Assembly (NCBI RefSeq): GCF_900109575.1
Contig: NZ_FOAF01000006.1
Coordinates: 214,320 to 278,319 of the forward strand
Origin: Olivibacter domesticus
Lineage (GTDB): Bacteria; Bacteroidota; Bacteroidia; Sphingobacteriales; Sphingobacteriaceae
DNA length: 64,000 bases
Direction of reading: 5' to 3'
Of the stretch, positions 8,640 through 20,084 are shown in pieces. The translations under genes and the position numbers were made by a program. Each line of letters begins with the position of its first letter. The stretch's first letter is position 1. A model generated the notes under the pieces. The model worked only from the letters and a program-made list of their open reading frames with translations. It was not told the DNA's origin and did not search any database.

Positions 8640-8870
8640 ATATTGAAAGTAAATGCAATGGTACGCTACGGCACGTATGCACGACCGGCCTCATGGAATG
8701 AGCGTTAAAAAGATTCAGGAAAGGGTTGGCCAAAAAATCATGTGAGGAAGCGAAGCCCGGATATGAGTTGGGAGCGGCTGCACATGATTGTGGGTAAGAC
8801 CCGAATCTTTAGCGAAGTCCATGAAACCTTGATTTTTGGTTCTTTTTGTCAAGAAAAAGAACATAGAAAG
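8640..8870 (+). repeat. Interspersed repeat with terminal hairpin, copy A
   Basis: A noncoding stretch, relatively GC-rich for an intergenic region, with no frame of note. It contains ATGCACGACCG (8677-8687), shared exactly with 18628-18638, and ends in the hairpin GTTCTTTTT/AAAAAGAAC (8839-8847/8854-8862). The copy near 18.6 kb has the same core followed by a hairpin. Together they look like members of a degenerate intergenic repeat family; boundaries are approximate. Confidence 0.5.
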
Positions 8871-8934
8871 TTAATGTATGTTAAAAATTTTGTGGATGGA
8901 TAAGGAAGATATTACTTTGTGAAGAGCAAAAGCA

Positions 8935-8966
8935 TTTGCTACATATTTTTAATTCACTTATCTTTG
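8935..8966 (+). promoter_or_regulatory. Promoter of bamD operon
   Basis: TTTG (8935-8938), a 20-nt spacer and TATCTTTG (8959-8966) make a full Bacteroidota housekeeping promoter. Only four bases separate the -7 box from the bamD ATG at 8971, so the mRNA would have almost no leader. Confidence 0.75.
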
Positions 8967-8970
8967 CAGA

Positions 8971-9897
8971 ATGTTTAAAAACAAGCGTTTAATGATCTGG
9001 GCTTCAGCACTACTATTTTCTTTCGGGATGGTGGGATGTAAAAGTAAATTTGAGAAGCTGAGGACCGGTAATGATAATGTGGCTAAATACCGCGAAGCCA
9101 TTAATCTGTACAACGACAAGAAGTACTCTAAAGCGCTCGTTTTGTTTGAAGATTTATCAAACAAATATAGAGGAAGGCCTGAAAATGAAGAACTTTTATA
9201 TTATTTTGCATATACAAATTACCGCTTAAGGGATTATACATCAGCGCGATTTCACTTCAAAAATTTCACAGACCAGTATCCGCAAAGTGGGAAAGCAGAA
9301 GAGTGTAGGTTCATGGGAGCATATTGCTATTACCTGGAATCTCCGGTTTATTCATTGGATCAGGACAATACATTAAAAGCAATAGAATCACTGCAGTTAT
9401 TTATTAACCTGTATCCAAAAAGCGACCGTGCGGAAGAGGCTGCTAAGTTTATACAAGATCTTCGCGATAAATTAGAACGTAAATCTTTTGCTAATGCCCG
9501 TCTTTATTTGGATGTTGGCGACTATAAAGCGGCAGTAATTGCGTTTCAAAACTCTCTCCGTGATTATCCGGACACGAAGTTTGCCGAAGAAATGGAATAT
9601 TTAGCTGTCAAAGCACAGTATTTATATGCGAAAAACAGCATGCTAAACAGCCAAACTGGCCGCTATGAGGAAGCAATACAGTTTTCGGATCATTTTACTG
9701 ATAACTACCCTGAAAGTAAATTCAAAAAAGATGCGGAAGGGTTGAAAAAAGATTCGCAAAAAGATATTGAAAACGTAAAAAAATTAATTGCTTCTTTAAC
9801 ACCAAACCAGAAGAAACAGGAAGAAGAAAAGCAAAAACAGAACGAAGAACAAAACAATTCACCTAAAGGAGCTTTGCCCCAACAGACTATACAATAA
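8971..9897 (+). CDS. bamD: Outer membrane assembly lipoprotein BamD
   Basis: A 308-residue TPR lipoprotein of the beta-barrel assembly machine, attached to the inner leaflet of the outer membrane. The signal peptide ends in a lipobox GMVGC with Cys23. TPR-like helices run from about 40 to 260 (YNDKKYSKALVLFEDLSNKY, YPQSGKAEECRFMGAYCYY, YPKSDRAEEAAKFIQDL, YPDTKFAEE). The tail is a Lys/Gln/Glu-rich stretch, common in Bacteroidota BamD. The start at 8971 keeps the basic n-region KNKR. Internal ATG codons at 8992 would lose it. rpoZ follows after 4 nt and then coaBC, a gene order conserved in the phylum. Confidence 0.93.
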   Translation: MFKNKRLMIWASALLFSFGMVGCKSKFEKLRTGNDNVAKYREAINLYNDKKYSKALVLFEDLSNKYRGRPENEELLYYFAYTNYRLRDYTSARFHFKNFTDQYPQSGKAEECRFMGAYCYYLESPVYSLDQDNTLKAIESLQLFINLYPKSDRAEEAAKFIQDLRDKLERKSFANARLYLDVGDYKAAVIAFQNSLRDYPDTKFAEEMEYLAVKAQYLYAKNSMLNSQTGRYEEAIQFSDHFTDNYPESKFKKDAEGLKKDSQKDIENVKKLIASLTPNQKKQEEEKQKQNEEQNNSPKGALPQQTIQ

Positions 9898-9901
9898 GAC
9901 T

Positions 9902-10231
9902 ATGAGTAATACACAAAAAAATATCGTCCCTAGCAGTACTGTAACACGCGACTTACGCGAGTTGGATGTGGAAACAGACAACATTTATGAATCTATTGTT
10001 ATCATGGGACGCCGTGCTAACCAGATTGCAAGTAATGTAAAAGAAGAATTGCACAGCAAACTTGCTGAATTTGCTACTTCAAATGATAATCTGGAAGAAA
10101 TTTTCGAAAACCGCGAGCAAATTGAAATTTCTAAACATTATGAGCGTATGCCAAAACCTTCATTAATAGCTATTGATGAGTTTTTGAATGACAAGGTGTA
10201 CTTTAGAAACCCTTCTAAAGAACAAAAATAG
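9902..10231 (+). CDS. rpoZ: RNA polymerase omega subunit
   Basis: A 109-residue omega subunit of the Bacteroidota type. The stretch DNIYESIVIMGRRANQIA corresponds to the conserved omega core (family pattern: N-x-Y-E-x3-I..AR.A.QI) that wraps the beta-prime C-terminus. The C-terminal helix KPSLIAIDEFLNDKV is shared by relatives from this phylum. It lies 4 nt after bamD and 22 nt before coaBC, in the usual cluster. Confidence 0.9.
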   Translation: MSNTQKNIVPSSTVTRDLRELDVETDNIYESIVIMGRRANQIASNVKEELHSKLAEFATSNDNLEEIFENREQIEISKHYERMPKPSLIAIDEFLNDKVYFRNPSKEQK

Positions 10232-10253
10232 AAAATCACTCATTTAGCAAACA

Positions 10254-11468
10254 ATGCTAAAGGGAAAAAAGATTATACTCGGTATTTGCGGGAGCATTGC
10301 TGCCTATAAGGCAGCGGCCTTGACTAGATTGCTGGTTAAGGCCGGCGCCGAAGTACAGGTAATAATGACACCCGATGCTACGGCTTTTATAACTCCTCTA
10401 ACACTTTCTACGCTCTCTAATAAACCGGTACTTTCCCAATATTTTGATAAAGAAACCGGCGAATGGAGTCGCCATGTACACCTAGGATTATGGGCTGATT
10501 TAATGCTTATTGCTCCTGCCAGTGCAAACACACTGGCGAAACTAGCAAACGGCATGTGCGATAATCTTTTATGCGCGGTTTACCTTTCTGCAAAGTGCCC
10601 CGTTTACTTAGCTCCGGCAATGGATCTCGACATGTGGGCCCACCCTGCAACGCAAAGAAATGTTAAACGATTACAGCAATTTGGAAATAAAATTATCAAT
10701 CCTGGAAAGGGAGAATTGGCAAGTGGCCTAGTTGGTGAAGGGAGGTTAGCTGAGCCCGAAGAAATTATAGATTACCTATCTAAAGGTATTACAAATTCTT
10801 CTCCCTCGGATCTTCCTTTAACAGGTAAAAAAGCTTTGGTAAGTGCTGGCCCTACTTATGAAGCAATCGATCCTGTACGGTTTATTGGAAATCATAGCAG
10901 CGGTAAAATGGGCTATGCTATCGCTCAAAGACTTCATGATTTAGGGGCAGAGGTGACGCTGGTAAGCGGCCCTACTCACTTAAATATCAGCGACCAAATT
11001 CACCGGATTAATGTAACATCTGCACGGGAAATGTTAGCTGCTTGTACGAAAGCATTTGCAGCCGCTGACATCACCATCATGAGTGCCGCAGTGGCCGACT
11101 ATACACCTGAACAGGTAGCTACTTATAAAATAAAAAAGAAAGACGACCATTTCTCGATTGCCTTAACAAAAACAACGGATATCCTCGCTACACTGGGCGC
11201 TGCGAAACAACCACATCAGCTTTTAGCTGGATTTGCCCTCGAAACGGATAATGAATTAGGCAATGCGCAAGCTAAGCTTGAAAAAAAGAATCTTGATTTT
11301 ATTGTGCTCAACTCTATGCAAGATAAAGGGGCCGGATTTGCTGGTGACGATAATAAAATAACGATTATTGATCGTAATAAGGATCAAATCACCTTTCCGC
11401 TAAAATCTAAACAGGCCGTTGCTGAGGATATTTGTGACTTTATTTTAGCAAGATATAAGTATTATTAA
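10254..11468 (+). CDS. coaBC: Bifunctional phosphopantothenoylcysteine decarboxylase/synthase
   Basis: A 404-residue enzyme making 4'-phosphopantetheine for coenzyme A in two steps. The N-terminal CoaC flavodecarboxylase has GSIAAYKA (residues 13-20), APASANTLAKLANGMCDNLL and APAMDLDMW, where Asp replaces the Asn of the classical PxMNxxMW motif. That substitution is usual, as I recall, in Bacteroidota. The C-terminal CoaB synthase has GPTYEAIDPVRFIGNHSSG and a KIKKKD segment near 300, both typical. The length matches the family. Confidence 0.95.
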   Translation: MLKGKKIILGICGSIAAYKAAALTRLLVKAGAEVQVIMTPDATAFITPLTLSTLSNKPVLSQYFDKETGEWSRHVHLGLWADLMLIAPASANTLAKLANGMCDNLLCAVYLSAKCPVYLAPAMDLDMWAHPATQRNVKRLQQFGNKIINPGKGELASGLVGEGRLAEPEEIIDYLSKGITNSSPSDLPLTGKKALVSAGPTYEAIDPVRFIGNHSSGKMGYAIAQRLHDLGAEVTLVSGPTHLNISDQIHRINVTSAREMLAACTKAFAAADITIMSAAVADYTPEQVATYKIKKKDDHFSIALTKTTDILATLGAAKQPHQLLAGFALETDNELGNAQAKLEKKNLDFIVLNSMQDKGAGFAGDDNKITIIDRNKDQITFPLKSKQAVAEDICDFILARYKYY

Positions 11469-11499
11469 TAAAACAATATTGATACTTGAGACTTCAGCC

Positions 11500-11530
11500 T
11501 TGCTACTTATTATCCAAATAATTACCTTTG
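11500..11530 (+). promoter_or_regulatory. Candidate promoter for DUF1080 gene
   Basis: TTG (11500-11502), 20 nt, then TACCTTTG (11523-11530) fit the TAnnTTTG promoter with a leader of about 57 nt to the ATG at 11594. Just upstream, gatacttgag and cttgctactta are weak matches to the III-type repeat words. Confidence 0.4.
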
Positions 11531-11593
11531 ATTAGCGTACTTTGAACACTTAGTATGTAATGGCTAATTTAATTTGTAACTTATAGACTTAAA

Positions 11594-12361
11594 ATGTTAA
11601 AGAATCAATTATTAATAGCAGCTCTGCTTATGGGCACAGCGGCTTCTACTTTTGCACAGGAAAAAATGAAACCAGAAGACACGGAAGTTTGGGAACCGGT
11701 ACCGCACGTAGTGGCTACGCCTTTACATCAGGCACCCTCTGACGCTATCGTATTATTTGATGGAAAAGATCTTAGCGCGTGGGAATCACAACGCAATCCA
11801 GGCAAACCGGCAGAATGGACAGTAGCCGGTGGAACGTTTACTGTAAATAAAAAAGCGGGTAATATTATCACCAAACAAAAATTCAGTAGTTACCAGTTAC
11901 ATTTGGAATATTATATCCCAGCAGATATTGAAGGAGAAGGCCAAGGAAGAGGAAACAGCGGTCTTTTTGTGGCGGCTATTGGTACTGGTGATGAAGGATA
12001 TGAATTACAAATATTAGATTCTTACGAAAATAAAACCTATGTAAATGGACAGTTAGGTTCTGTTTATAAACAAAGGATACCACTTGCGAACCCAGCTAGA
12101 AAACCTGGTGAATGGCAAACATATGATGTAATCTGGACAGCTCCTACCTTTAAACAGGATGGATCTTTGGAATCACCGGCAAGGGTAACTTCCATCATAA
12201 ATGGTGTACTCGTTCAAAATAATGTTGAACTCACAGGTGGTACCAAATATATTGGTAAACCTGAATATAAAGCGCACGGCCCGTCTCCTATCATGCTACA
12301 AGCCCACGGCGATCCCAGCCAACCTATAAGCTTTAAAAACATTTGGGTGAGACCGCTCTAA
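11594..12361 (+). CDS. DUF1080 family secreted protein (3-keto-disaccharide hydrolase fold)
   Basis: A 255-residue protein with signal peptide MLKNQLLIAALLMGTAASTF ending at AQ (residues 21-22). The rest is a single concanavalin-like beta-sandwich of the DUF1080 family: IVLFDGKDLSAWES (52-65), EWTVAGGTFTV, a GNSGLFVA turn, GYELQILDSY and the closing PISFKNIWVRPL. Characterised members hydrolyse 3-keto-glycosides, and many are encoded in carbohydrate-degrading clusters; the beta-galactosidase next door fits that setting, but the substrate is not known. Confidence 0.88.
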   Translation: MLKNQLLIAALLMGTAASTFAQEKMKPEDTEVWEPVPHVVATPLHQAPSDAIVLFDGKDLSAWESQRNPGKPAEWTVAGGTFTVNKKAGNIITKQKFSSYQLHLEYYIPADIEGEGQGRGNSGLFVAAIGTGDEGYELQILDSYENKTYVNGQLGSVYKQRIPLANPARKPGEWQTYDVIWTAPTFKQDGSLESPARVTSIINGVLVQNNVELTGGTKYIGKPEYKAHGPSPIMLQAHGDPSQPISFKNIWVRPL

Positions 12362-12435
12362 AAAGTTGTAAGTTGTGGGTTGTGAGTTATGCGTAACATG
12401 CTTGCAACTTACAACTCATAACTGGCAACTTATTT
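12361..12435. repeat. Modular intergenic repeat, copy 4 (inverted pair)
   Basis: It overlaps the last base of the DUF1080 stop. GTTGTAAGTTG (12365-12375) pairs with CAACTTACAAC (12405-12415), and AGTTATG (12385-12391) pairs with CATAACT (12417-12423). These two pairings compete. It consists of II-type words in both orientations (gttgtgagtt ... taactggcaactt). It could act as a terminator for the gene before it. Confidence 0.7.
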
Positions 12436-12627
12436 AAAACCCCGCAGCAGCTGGCTGTTTGTTCTCACACTTTAGTAACACTTTCCATAGTATGGTCGGG
12501 CAACGTCCTACTGATTTCCAACACCTCAACAAAACACTTTTAAACGTCAAAAAAGAGGATAAATCCTAAAAAGAACTTCTCTTTATACGTTACTGCAAAC
12601 TATTACGTTCTAGTATCAGTAAAATGA

Positions 12628-12635
12628 TATCTTTG
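12628..12635 (+). promoter_or_regulatory. Candidate -7 box for beta-galactosidase gene
   Basis: TATCTTTG matches TAnnTTTG, about 97 nt before the ATG at 12732. No TTTG is found at the -33 position, so this is a weak call. Confidence 0.35.
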
Positions 12636-12719
12636 CCAAACACAAAACCTGTACAATTCATTAACTGATAGATTCCGAAGGCTCAGGCTCTTCAGTTATA
12701 CGGGTCCTTAGGCCACTAA

Positions 12720-15956
<3,237 letters not shown>

Positions 15957-15960
15957 TTTA

Positions 15961-16143
15961 AAAGAAGTAGCAAGACATAAGTAGCAAGTAGCAAGACATG
16001 GTTATCGTTGTTCAATAATTAACTATTCAACGCCTTGACTACTCAACAAATTTAATTTGGCAATAAGACATCTGAAGGCGTATATAAAACAAAGTATCAA
16101 GATGGGTACTAATCTTGATACTTATGTCTAGCGTCTTGCTACT
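15961..16143. repeat. Modular intergenic repeat with 12-bp hairpin
   Basis: It fills the gap between the convergent beta-galactosidase and gmd genes. It opens with agtagcaagacataagtagcaagtagcaag (III-type words), continues with inverted I-type words (taactattcaacgccttgactactcaac) and ends with a perfect 12-bp hairpin, 16092-16103 paired with 16112-16123, followed by gtcttgctact. The hairpin could serve as a terminator for either gene. Confidence 0.75.
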
Positions 16144-16148
16144 AAACC

Positions 16149-17285
16149 TTATTCAAAATAATTCAACGTTTGGAAACCACCTTTTTTTAGGTACTCTTCC
16201 TTACGCATAAGGTGCAGATCTGCATCCATCATATCTGTTACAAGCGCCTTTAAGTCGTACTTTGGTTTCCATCCCAATTTCGTTTGTGCTTTAGTAGCAT
16301 CGCCTATTAACAAATCTACTTCTGTCGGTCTAAAATAAGTCGGATCTACTTTGACAACTGTTTGGCCAAATTTAATAGTACTGGGATCTATACCTAAGGC
16401 TGACAACCTTTCTTCATCTACATCGATAATGACGCCTTTTTCCTGCTCATTCTTGCCACTGAATTCAATTTCAATCCCTACATGCGCAAAGCTCATTCGA
16501 ACGAAATCTCGAACGGTAGTGGTTACACCTGTGGCTATAACATAATCTTCAGGTTGATCTTGCTGCAAAATAAGCCACATCGCTTCTACATAGTCTTTTG
16601 CATGCCCCCAATCGCGCTGTGCAGATAAATTCCCTAAGAACAATCTTTCTTGCAGACCCAATGCTATTTTTGAAACTGCTCGGGTAATTTTCCTGGTAAC
16701 GAATGTTTCTCCCCGTATAGGGCTTTCATGATTAAAGAGAATACCATTACAAGCGTACATCTTATACGCTTCACGGTAGTTTACGGTGATCCAATAAGCA
16801 TACATCTTTGCAACGGCATAAGGTGAACGTGGATAAAAGGGTGTTGTTTCAGATTGGGGAACAGCCTGAACTAATCCATACAGTTCGGACGTTGATGCCT
16901 GATAAACACGACACTTATCTGTCATACCCAATAATCTCACCGCCTCTAAAATACGTAACATACCTAAACCGTCGGCATTAGCCGTATATTCGGGTGTGTC
17001 GAAACTAACTTTTACGTGACTTTGGGCAGCCAAATTATAAATTTCATCTGGTTGTGTTTCCTGTACAAGACGAATAAGGTTTGTGGAATCTGTTAAATCA
17101 CCATAGTGCAACGTAAATTTGCGCCCCGTTTCATGTGGGTCATGGTACAAGTGGTCAATACGATCGGTATTAAACAAAGAGCTCCGACGTTTTACCCCGT
17201 GAACCTCATAGCCTTTCTTCAATAGGAATTCAGCCAAATAGGCTCCGTCCTGTCCTGTTATCCCTGTGATTAATGCTGTTTTCAT
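16149..17285 (-). CDS. gmd: GDP-mannose 4,6-dehydratase
   Basis: A 378-residue NAD(P)-dependent extended SDR that converts GDP-mannose to GDP-4-keto-6-deoxymannose, the first step to GDP-L-fucose and related sugars. It shows the Rossmann motif [12 protein letters not shown] (7-18), the catalytic segment ASTSELYG and the [12 protein letters not shown]yr-x3-Lys pair, plus [18 protein letters not shown], a loop typical of GMD. The usual partner fcl (GDP-fucose synthase) is not next to it. rfbA lies 36 nt upstream on the same strand, so the two are probably one transcript for surface-sugar nucleotides. Confidence 0.95.
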   Translation of the reverse strand: MKTALITGITGQDGAYLAEFLLKKGYEVHGVKRRSSLFNTDRIDHLYHDPHETGRKFTLHYGDLTDSTNLIRLVQETQPDEIYNLAAQSHVKVSFDTPEYTANADGLGMLRILEAVRLLGMTDKCRVYQASTSELYGLVQAVPQSETTPFYPRSPYAVAKMYAYWITVNYREAYKMYACNGILFNHESPIRGETFVTRKITRAVSKIALGLQERLFLGNLSAQRDWGHAKDYVEAMWLILQQDQPEDYVIATGVTTTVRDFVRMSFAHVGIEIEFSGKNEQEKGVIIDVDEERLSALGIDPSTIKFGQTVVKVDPTYFRPTEVDLLIGDATKAQTKLGWKPKYDLKALVTDMMDADLHLMRKEEYLKKGGFQTLNYFE

Positions 17286-17321
17286 ATGTTAGCTATTCCT
17301 ATTAACACGTTATTTATCTCC

Positions 17322-18182
17322 TTACTTAACCAAACGAAGCAGGTATTCACCGTACCCACTTTTCACCAGTGGCTGTGCAATATTTTTTAGCTGCTCTGCA
17401 TTGATATATCCCATACGATAGGCAACTTCTTCAATACACCCTATTTTAAGTCCTTGCCGTTCTTCAATCACCTGAACAAATTGGCCCGCTTGCATAAGGG
17501 AGGCAATAGTGCCCGTATCTAGCCACGCAGTACCCCTACTGAAGACTCCTACTTTTAATCGGCCAGCCTGCAAATATGCTTTATTTACATCGGTAATCTC
17601 ATATTCACCACGCGGAGAGGGCTTTATTTGTTTGGCAATAGTTACAACTGAATTATCATAGAAATAAATACCTGGAACCGCATAATTCGATTTTGGCTGC
17701 GTAGGTTTTTCTTCAATAGAGAGCACACGATTGCTTTTATCAAATTCTACCACACCATATCGCTCCGGATCAGATACCGGATAGGCAAACACCACCCCTC
17801 CTTCAGGATTTACACTTTGCTGCAATAGCTTGGATAAACCATCACCGTGAAAAATATTATCACCCAAAATGAGCGCAACCTTATCGTTACCTATAAATTC
17901 TTCCCCAATAACAAATGCTTGTGCTAAACCATTGGGCTCTTCTTGCACAGCATATGAGAATTTACATCCGATCTGTGCACCATCTCCCAAAAGTTTTTCA
18001 AAGTGAGGTAAATCATGGGGAGTTGAGATAATTAAAATCTCACTAATACCTGCCAGCATCAAGGTAGATAGCGGGTAGTAAATCATCGGTTTGTCGTAAA
18101 CGGGCATCAGTTGTTTGCTTACCGCTAAAGTCAATGGATGTAAACGGGTGCCGGATCCCCCTGCTAAAATAATCCCTTTCAT
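17322..18182 (-). CDS. rfbA: Glucose-1-phosphate thymidylyltransferase
   Basis: A 286-residue nucleotidyltransferase that makes dTDP-glucose, the entry to dTDP-rhamnose. It begins with [16 protein letters not shown] (3-18), the NTP-binding signature, followed by [30 protein letters not shown] holds the metal-binding Asp, and [10 protein letters not shown] is the conserved late motif. The rest of the rhamnose pathway (rfbBCD) is not adjacent. It is upstream of gmd on the same strand; both feed polysaccharide synthesis. Confidence 0.95.
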   Translation of the reverse strand: MKGIILAGGSGTRLHPLTLAVSKQLMPVYDKPMIYYPLSTLMLAGISEILIISTPHDLPHFEKLLGDGAQIGCKFSYAVQEEPNGLAQAFVIGEEFIGNDKVALILGDNIFHGDGLSKLLQQSVNPEGGVVFAYPVSDPERYGVVEFDKSNRVLSIEEKPTQPKSNYAVPGIYFYDNSVVTIAKQIKPSPRGEYEITDVNKAYLQAGRLKVGVFSRGTAWLDTGTIASLMQAGQFVQVIEERQGLKIGCIEEVAYRMGYINAEQLKNIAQPLVKSGYGEYLLRLVK

Positions 18183-18819
18183 GAATATGTTTTTTCTTAT
18201 TAGATGATCTGTTCTATTGCATTTTTAATTATTTCATCGTAAAAGTATTGATTTTTTGCCATATCGAAGAACGAAAGTAAGCTATAATAGGATGTTAGTA
18301 TTAAAGGAATATTTTTCTTTAATCAATTTTTTTGTCGCTTTGGCTTGATCCAAACCGACGCAAAGATCAAGGCGGTGTAGGCTACCTTGCAACTGATTGC
18401 AAAGCATCACTGGCGCGTATTGGAGCCGTTTCACTTCCTCAATCCGCTTGGATATTGCAAGACGAGCAGATGTTCAAATGCTTTGCTGCTCGTTGCGTCG
18501 ATATCCTCCAAGGCCGTTCTTTCCACTCACAGGCCTATATTTAAGGCTGAAGATAATACGTTTGGTTAAAAGTAAAGCCCTTCGTTCTGCCAAAATATCG
18601 CCTAGGAAATTTGCGGTTTGCACGTTGATGCACGACCGCTTGTAGCAAAGTTCCAAGCGATGAGTTTCTTTGACTACTTTCTTTGCGGAAAAGAAAGTAG
18701 TTGGCGGAGTCGCTGCCATCAAGCGACAAAATAAACGTTCCTTTTTCGGAAATAAACAACCATAGCTCACCTTGCATATACAAGCAACTTTAGTTATGTT
18801 TAACCTACAAATTTTAAAT
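18183..18819. repeat. Interspersed repeat with terminal hairpin, copy B, in a 637-bp gap
   Basis: The gap between rfbA and the HAD gene holds a GC-richer block (about 18329-18770) with no convincing gene. It starts with nested inverted repeats (TTTGG/CCAAA and CTTGATC/GATCAAG near 18338-18375), contains the ATGCACGACCG core at 18628-18638 shared with copy A, and ends with a perfect 12-bp hairpin (18673-18684 with 18690-18701). Several overlapping open frames arise from its composition and look like nothing known. Function is unknown. Confidence 0.55.
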
Positions 18820-19428
18820 ATGATCAAGAACATTATATTCGACTTTGGAGGCGTATTAGTCGATTGGAATCCAAAGTATCTTTATAAAAAGCTTTTCGCA
18901 AACGAAGCCGACATGGCAGACTTTTTGGAAAACATCTGCACGTCAGACTGGAATGAGCAACAAGATGAAGGAAGAACACTAAGAGCGGGAACAGATTCTT
19001 TAGTAGCACTCCACCCCGAAAAGACCGCGCTAATTGAAGCGTATTATAGCCGATGGGAAGAAATGCTAGCGGGCCCGATTGAAGGTACGGTGGATATCTT
19101 GCAGAAATTAAAGAATGCAGGCACTTATGGTTTGTATGGCTTAACCAACTGGTCAACTGAAACATTCCCTATTGCACTTGCCAGATTTGACTTTTTTTCT
19201 TTATTTGATGGAATACTTGTTTCCGGCACCGAGAAAATCCGTAAGCCTGATCCGGCCTTTTATCGATTACTGCTAAGCCGATACAACCTACAGGCTGGTG
19301 AGTGTCTGTTTATAGATGACAATCAAAGGAATACGGATGCCGCTATCAAATTTGGTATTCAATCTATTAACTTTAAACATCCGGAACAATTATTAAAAGA
19401 GCTAAATGCTCATGGGGTATTTTTATAA
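18820..19428 (+). CDS. HAD-superfamily hydrolase
   Basis: A 202-residue phosphatase-like protein. I take the ATG at 18820, giving MIKNIIFDFGGVLVDW, since the family begins right at this strand; the frame is open 16 codons further upstream but that stretch lacks conservation signs. The nucleophile Asp8 is in FDFGG. Motif II is YGLTNWS, motif III is RKPDPAFYRLLL and motif IV is CLFIDDNQRN. The cap insert and overall length match the subfamily of YihX-type glucose-1-phosphatases and haloacid-dehalogenase-like proteins. The substrate is uncertain. Confidence 0.87.
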   Translation: MIKNIIFDFGGVLVDWNPKYLYKKLFANEADMADFLENICTSDWNEQQDEGRTLRAGTDSLVALHPEKTALIEAYYSRWEEMLAGPIEGTVDILQKLKNAGTYGLYGLTNWSTETFPIALARFDFFSLFDGILVSGTEKIRKPDPAFYRLLLSRYNLQAGECLFIDDNQRNTDAAIKFGIQSINFKHPEQLLKELNAHGVFL

Positions 19429-19430
19429 CC

Positions 19431-19601
19431 CTATCTTTTGGTACGGCTAACAAGCCAGATAATAATTGCGATTACTATTAATACGAGGAATACTCCTACA
19501 TATACACCTCCTTTAAAAACACCTGCAATAAAATCGCAGCCACTAATTGTAGTTAATAAAAGGAGAGCAACGGGCCAAATAATATATTGTGTTCTTTTCA
19601 T
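19431..19601 (-). CDS. Tiny membrane lipoprotein, 56 residues
   Basis: An ATG at 19599-19601 opens a frame ending at 19431 that encodes a signal with lipobox (LLLLTTISGC, Cys22), the segment DFIAGVFKGGVYVGVF, one transmembrane helix (about 38-50) and a basic end, SRTKR. Short lipoproteins with this shape (Cys, FIAGVFKxG, helix, Arg/Lys) are frequent in Bacteroidota and are often left unannotated or mislabelled. The function is unknown. It converges with the HAD gene, with 2 nt between the stops. Confidence 0.7.
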   Translation of the reverse strand: MKRTQYIIWPVALLLLTTISGCDFIAGVFKGGVYVGVFLVLIVIAIIIWLVSRTKR

Positions 19602-19645
19602 GTAATTGATGTTTTTCTATTAACTTGACGTAGGTCCAAAAAGTT

Positions 19646-19674
19646 TTTGCTGCATGAAAAATTTCTTAAGTTTG
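19646..19674 (+). promoter_or_regulatory. Promoter of folB
   Basis: TTTG (19646-19649), 17 nt, TAAGTTTG (19667-19674). The box ends four bases before the folB ATG at 19679, the same distance as at bamD. Confidence 0.6.
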
Positions 19675-19678
19675 TTAG

Positions 19679-20047
19679 ATGGAAAGCTATAAACAGAAGA
19701 TAGCATTAAGCAATGTACGATTTTTTGCTCATCACGGATATTACCCTGAAGAACAGATACTTGGAAATGAATTTTTATTAAACATTGAATGCTACGTTGC
19801 TTATATAGGTGGGAAAGAAGACTTGCTGGAGAATACTGCAAATTATGAAACACTGTACCAGCTTGCGAAACAGCAAATGCAACAACCTAAAAAATTACTG
19901 GAAACAGTAGTCGAAAATATCTTACATGCAATAAAAGATAAATTCCCACAGCTAAGCGAAATAACTGTTAACATCAGAAAAAGTAACCCTCCATTTGGAG
20001 GAGATACCGCAACAGCAGAGGTAAGTTTAACCTGGGAAAAGCATTAA
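19679..20047 (+). CDS. folB: Dihydroneopterin aldolase
   Basis: A 122-residue enzyme of tetrahydrofolate synthesis that splits 7,8-dihydroneopterin into 6-hydroxymethyl-dihydropterin and glycolaldehyde. Conserved features are FFAHHGYYPEEQ (15-26), NYETLYQLAKQ (the pterin-binding Glu/Tyr region) and IRKSNPPFGG near the C-terminus, containing the catalytic Lys. The length is normal. No other folate gene is adjacent. The FAD oxidase follows 37 nt later and may be co-transcribed. Confidence 0.92.
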   Translation: MESYKQKIALSNVRFFAHHGYYPEEQILGNEFLLNIECYVAYIGGKEDLLENTANYETLYQLAKQQMQQPKKLLETVVENILHAIKDKFPQLSEITVNIRKSNPPFGGDTATAEVSLTWEKH

Positions 20048-20084
20048 TAAAAAACCTAATTGATAAATAACTCATAATATTTAC

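Noticed and set aside
18772..18819. Upstream start for the HAD protein
   Set aside because: The extra 16 residues precede the family's conserved first strand and have no supporting signal.
18332..18833. Several overlapping open frames (plus and minus) upstream of the HAD gene
   Set aside because: They overlap one another in different frames, have no recognisable domain, and lie in an interspersed repeat; openness follows from composition.
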